Origin: JACDBZ01 sp038233215
GTDB lineage: Bacteria; Chloroflexota; Limnocylindria; QHBO01
Length of the DNA: 64,000 nt
Direction of reading: 5' to 3'
Assembly (NCBI GenBank): GCA_038233215.1
Contig: JBBSML010000011.1
Location: 1-64,000, forward strand
Each line of letters starts with the position of its first letter. The stretch's first letter is position 1. The notes beneath the pieces are model-generated. The model worked only from the letters and a program-made list of their open reading frames with translations, had not been told where the DNA came from and did no database searches. This document shows positions 62,128-64,000 of the stretch, piece after piece. Both the position numbers and the translations under genes were made by a program.

Positions 62128-64000
62128 ATGCCCGATGCCGCCGCGACCACGCCCACACCCCGGCTCGCTCCCCAGGAGATCCTGGCGAGGCTGAACCCGC
62201 CTCAGCGCGAAGCGGTGGGGCACCTGTCAGGCCCCCTCCTGATCCTGGCGGGAGCGGGGAGCGGCAAGACGCGCGTGCTCGCCCATCGCGTGGCGTTCCT
62301 CATCGCGTCCGGCTACAAGCCGTGGCAGATCGTCGCGGTGACGTTCACCAACAAGGCCGCCGGAGAGATGCGCGAGCGCATCGCCGGCCTGATCGGCGAG
62401 GAGGCGGCTCGCGAGGCCACAATCGGCACCTTCCATTCGATCTGCGCCCGGATCCTGCGGCGCGACGGCACCGTCATCGGTCTCACCCGGAGCTTCACCA
62501 TTTACGACCGTGCGGACCAGGTGGCGCTGGTGAAGTCCGTACTGCGCGGGCTCGACCTCGACGAGAAGCGCTTCAGCCCGAACGGGATGCTGGCCTGGAT
62601 CGGGCAGCGCAAGGACGAGCTGGCCGATGTCGCCACCGCCAAACGGCAGGCAGCGAACTACTACGACGAGACGGCCGCGCGCGTGTACGAGGCCTACCAA
62701 CGTCAGCTCGGTGAGGACGACGCGGTCGACTTCGACGACCTCCTGATGCGCACCGTCTTCCTGTTCGAGCAGCATCCCGACGTGTTGGCCCGGTACCAGG
62801 GTCGCTGGCAGCAGATCAACGTGGACGAGTACCAGGACACGAACCGCGCGCAGTATCTGCTCTGCCGGCATCTGTCGGCCAAGCACAAGAACCTGGCCGT
62901 GGTGGGCGACGACGACCAGAGCATCTACTCGTGGCGCGGCGCGGACATGCGCAACATCCTCGACTTCGAGACCGATAACCCCGACGCCAGGGTCGTAAAG
63001 CTCGAGCAGAACTATCGGTCAACGCAGACGATCCTGGACGCGGCGCACGCGGTCGTGAGCCGCAATGCCGGCCGTAAGGACAAGAAGCTGTGGACCGATC
63101 GCGGCGGCGGCGCGCAGATCACCCTGTTCGACGCCTACAACGAGTACGAGGAGGCGGAGTTCGTCGCGCGCCAGGTCGAGAAGCTGGTGGGCGGTGCGGG
63201 TCGCGGCTCGATGTCCCGTCTGCTGACCAGTCGCGCAGATGACGAGGATGGCTCTCTGAAGTACGGCGACGTGGCGATCGCCTACCGCATCAACGCCCAG
63301 AGCCGCGTGATCGAGGAGTCGCTCATGCGCTTCGGGATCCCGTATCAGCTCATCGGTGGCACCCGCTTCTACGAGCGACGCGAGGTCAAGGACGCGCTTG
63401 GCTACGTCCGCCTGGCCCGGAATCCACAGGATCGCGTGGCGCTGGGACGGATCATCAATGTGCCCGCCCGGGGGATCGGCGCCAAGACGATCGAGGAGCT
63501 CGTCGCGTGGAGCGAGTCCCGGGACGTCAGCATGTGGGAGGCGGTCCGGGCGGCCGGCGAGAACCCCAACCTGGCGCCACGCGCGCGGGCGCAACTGGGC
63601 GTCTTCGCCGAACTGATGAGCGCGCTGATGGCCATGGTCGGGACCGAATCACCCTCAGCCATCTTCGACGCCGCCCTCGAACGCTCGGGCCTCCAGGCGT
63701 CCATTCAGGACGGGTCGGATGAGGGCGAGGAGCGCTGGACCAACGTCGCCGAGCTGCGCAATCACGCGGCCGAGTTTGACGAGATCGCCGCGCCCGAGGG
63801 CCTGGCGCGCTTCCTCGAGGAGGTGGCCCTGGTCAGCGACCAGGACGAGCTTGACGAGGCGCCTGACCGGGTCACCCTGATCACGCTCCACGCAGCGAAG
63901 GGCCTCGAATTTCCCATCGTCTTCATGGTGGGCATGGAGGAGGGGCTGCTCCCGCATCGACGCGCGCTCGAGGACGAGCGGGAGCTGGAGGAGGAGCGGC
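62128..64000 (+). CDS. UvrD/PcrA-type DNA helicase (3' end outside window)
   Basis: Superfamily 1A 3'-5' helicase for repair and replication conflicts. From ATG 62128 the frame is open to the window end (624 codons). Motifs in order: Q motif LNPPQREAV, Walker A LAGAGSGKTRVLAHR, VTFTNKAAGEM, TFHSICARILRR, Walker B VDEYQDTN, VVGDDDQSIYSWRGAD, LEQNYRS (IV), VAIAYRINAQSR and ITLHAAKGLEFPIVFMVGME (V). The C-terminal end and any Tudor tail lie beyond the window. Likely leaderless. Confidence 0.95.
   Translation, partial: MPDAAATTPTPRLAPQEILARLNPPQREAVGHLSGPLLILAGAGSGKTRVLAHRVAFLIASGYKPWQIVAVTFTNKAAGEMRERIAGLIGEEAAREATIGTFHSICARILRRDGTVIGLTRSFTIYDRADQVALVKSVLRGLDLDEKRFSPNGMLAWIGQRKDELADVATAKRQAANYYDETAARVYEAYQRQLGEDDAVDFDDLLMRTVFLFEQHPDVLARYQGRWQQINVDEYQDTNRAQYLLCRHLSAKHKNLAVVGDDDQSIYSWRGADMRNILDFETDNPDARVVKLEQNYRSTQTILDAAHAVVSRNAGRKDKKLWTDRGGGAQITLFDAYNEYEEAEFVARQVEKLVGGAGRGSMSRLLTSRADDEDGSLKYGDVAIAYRINAQSRVIEESLMRFGIPYQLIGGTRFYERREVKDALGYVRLARNPQDRVALGRIINVPARGIGAKTIEELVAWSESRDVSMWEAVRAAGENPNLAPRARAQLGVFAELMSALMAMVGTESPSAIFDAALERSGLQASIQDGSDEGEERWTNVAELRNHAAEFDEIAAPEGLARFLEEVALVSDQDELDEAPDRVTLITLHAAKGLEFPIVFMVGMEEGLLPHRRALEDERELEEER

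Overview
The window is about 64 kb of gene-dense, high-GC bacterial chromosome. Genes often overlap by ATGA, GTGA or TTGA, GTG and TTG starts are common, and I see no prophage, insertion sequence or CRISPR array. No single gene fixes the phylum. The mix suggests a high-GC member of Chloroflexota (Limnocylindria-like), with an actinobacterium as the less likely alternative: a dcw cluster with the small basic protein gene sbp between ftsQ and ftsA, split glycine decarboxylase subunits, a CIRCE-controlled groESL, an N-terminal CPFLGL...HRC...CPRY cysteine module, and propionyl-CoA carboxylase with a stand-alone mutase subunit. This placement is inference.

Layout. 1-5.5 kb: the 3' part of rpoD, tRNA-Asn, a possible small cytochrome-oxidase-type membrane protein, two unknowns, parB-parA and a CAU-anticodon tRNA. 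5.5-18.4 kb: a carbon-metabolism island with propionyl-CoA carboxylase (carboxyltransferase, biotin carboxylase, biotin carrier), methylmalonyl-CoA mutase large subunit, epimerase, succinyl-CoA synthetase (opposite strand), NAD-type isocitrate dehydrogenase and sdhCDAB. Together these take propionyl-CoA to fumarate, apart from the B12-binding mutase subunit, which is not here. 18.4-22 kb: RNase H, two lipoproteins, the RNase P RNA, a small Cys protein and a membrane protein with a cysteine module and Pro/Thr linker. 22.1-39.5 kb: the division and cell-wall cluster mraZ-rsmH-(small ORF)-ftsL-ftsI-murF-mraY-murD-ftsW-murG-murB-ddl-ftsQ-sbp-ftsA-ftsZ-yggS-yggT, without murE, murC or sepF. 39.6-46.2 kb: tRNA-Val, a GT4 glycosyltransferase, a small Arg-rich ORF, a Nudix hydrolase and the glycine cleavage genes gcvT-H-PA-PB. 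46.2-53.8 kb: an ECF sigma/anti-sigma pair with a likely autoregulated promoter, then a five-gene oligopeptide-type ABC importer. 53.8-64 kb: a two-gene glutamine-dependent NAD synthetase, ssb, ferredoxin-NADP reductase, an unusual methionyl-tRNA synthetase, tatD, a small membrane protein, CIRCE-groES-groEL, and the 5' part of a UvrD/PcrA helicase.

The most notable signals are regulatory or structural. A run of five TGGNN units at exact 10-bp spacing lies before mraZ. A 22-bp tandem duplication copies the mutA start region and creates an overlapping upstream mini-ORF. Seven genes have a TAnnnT -10 element only 6-9 bases before the first start codon, which predicts leaderless transcripts. DnaA-box matches sit in the ftsA-ftsZ gap. 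The methionyl-tRNA synthetase has KMSKT but no HIGH motif. The primary sigma factor has two insertions. No clearly new multi-gene system was found; most loci are core chromosome.
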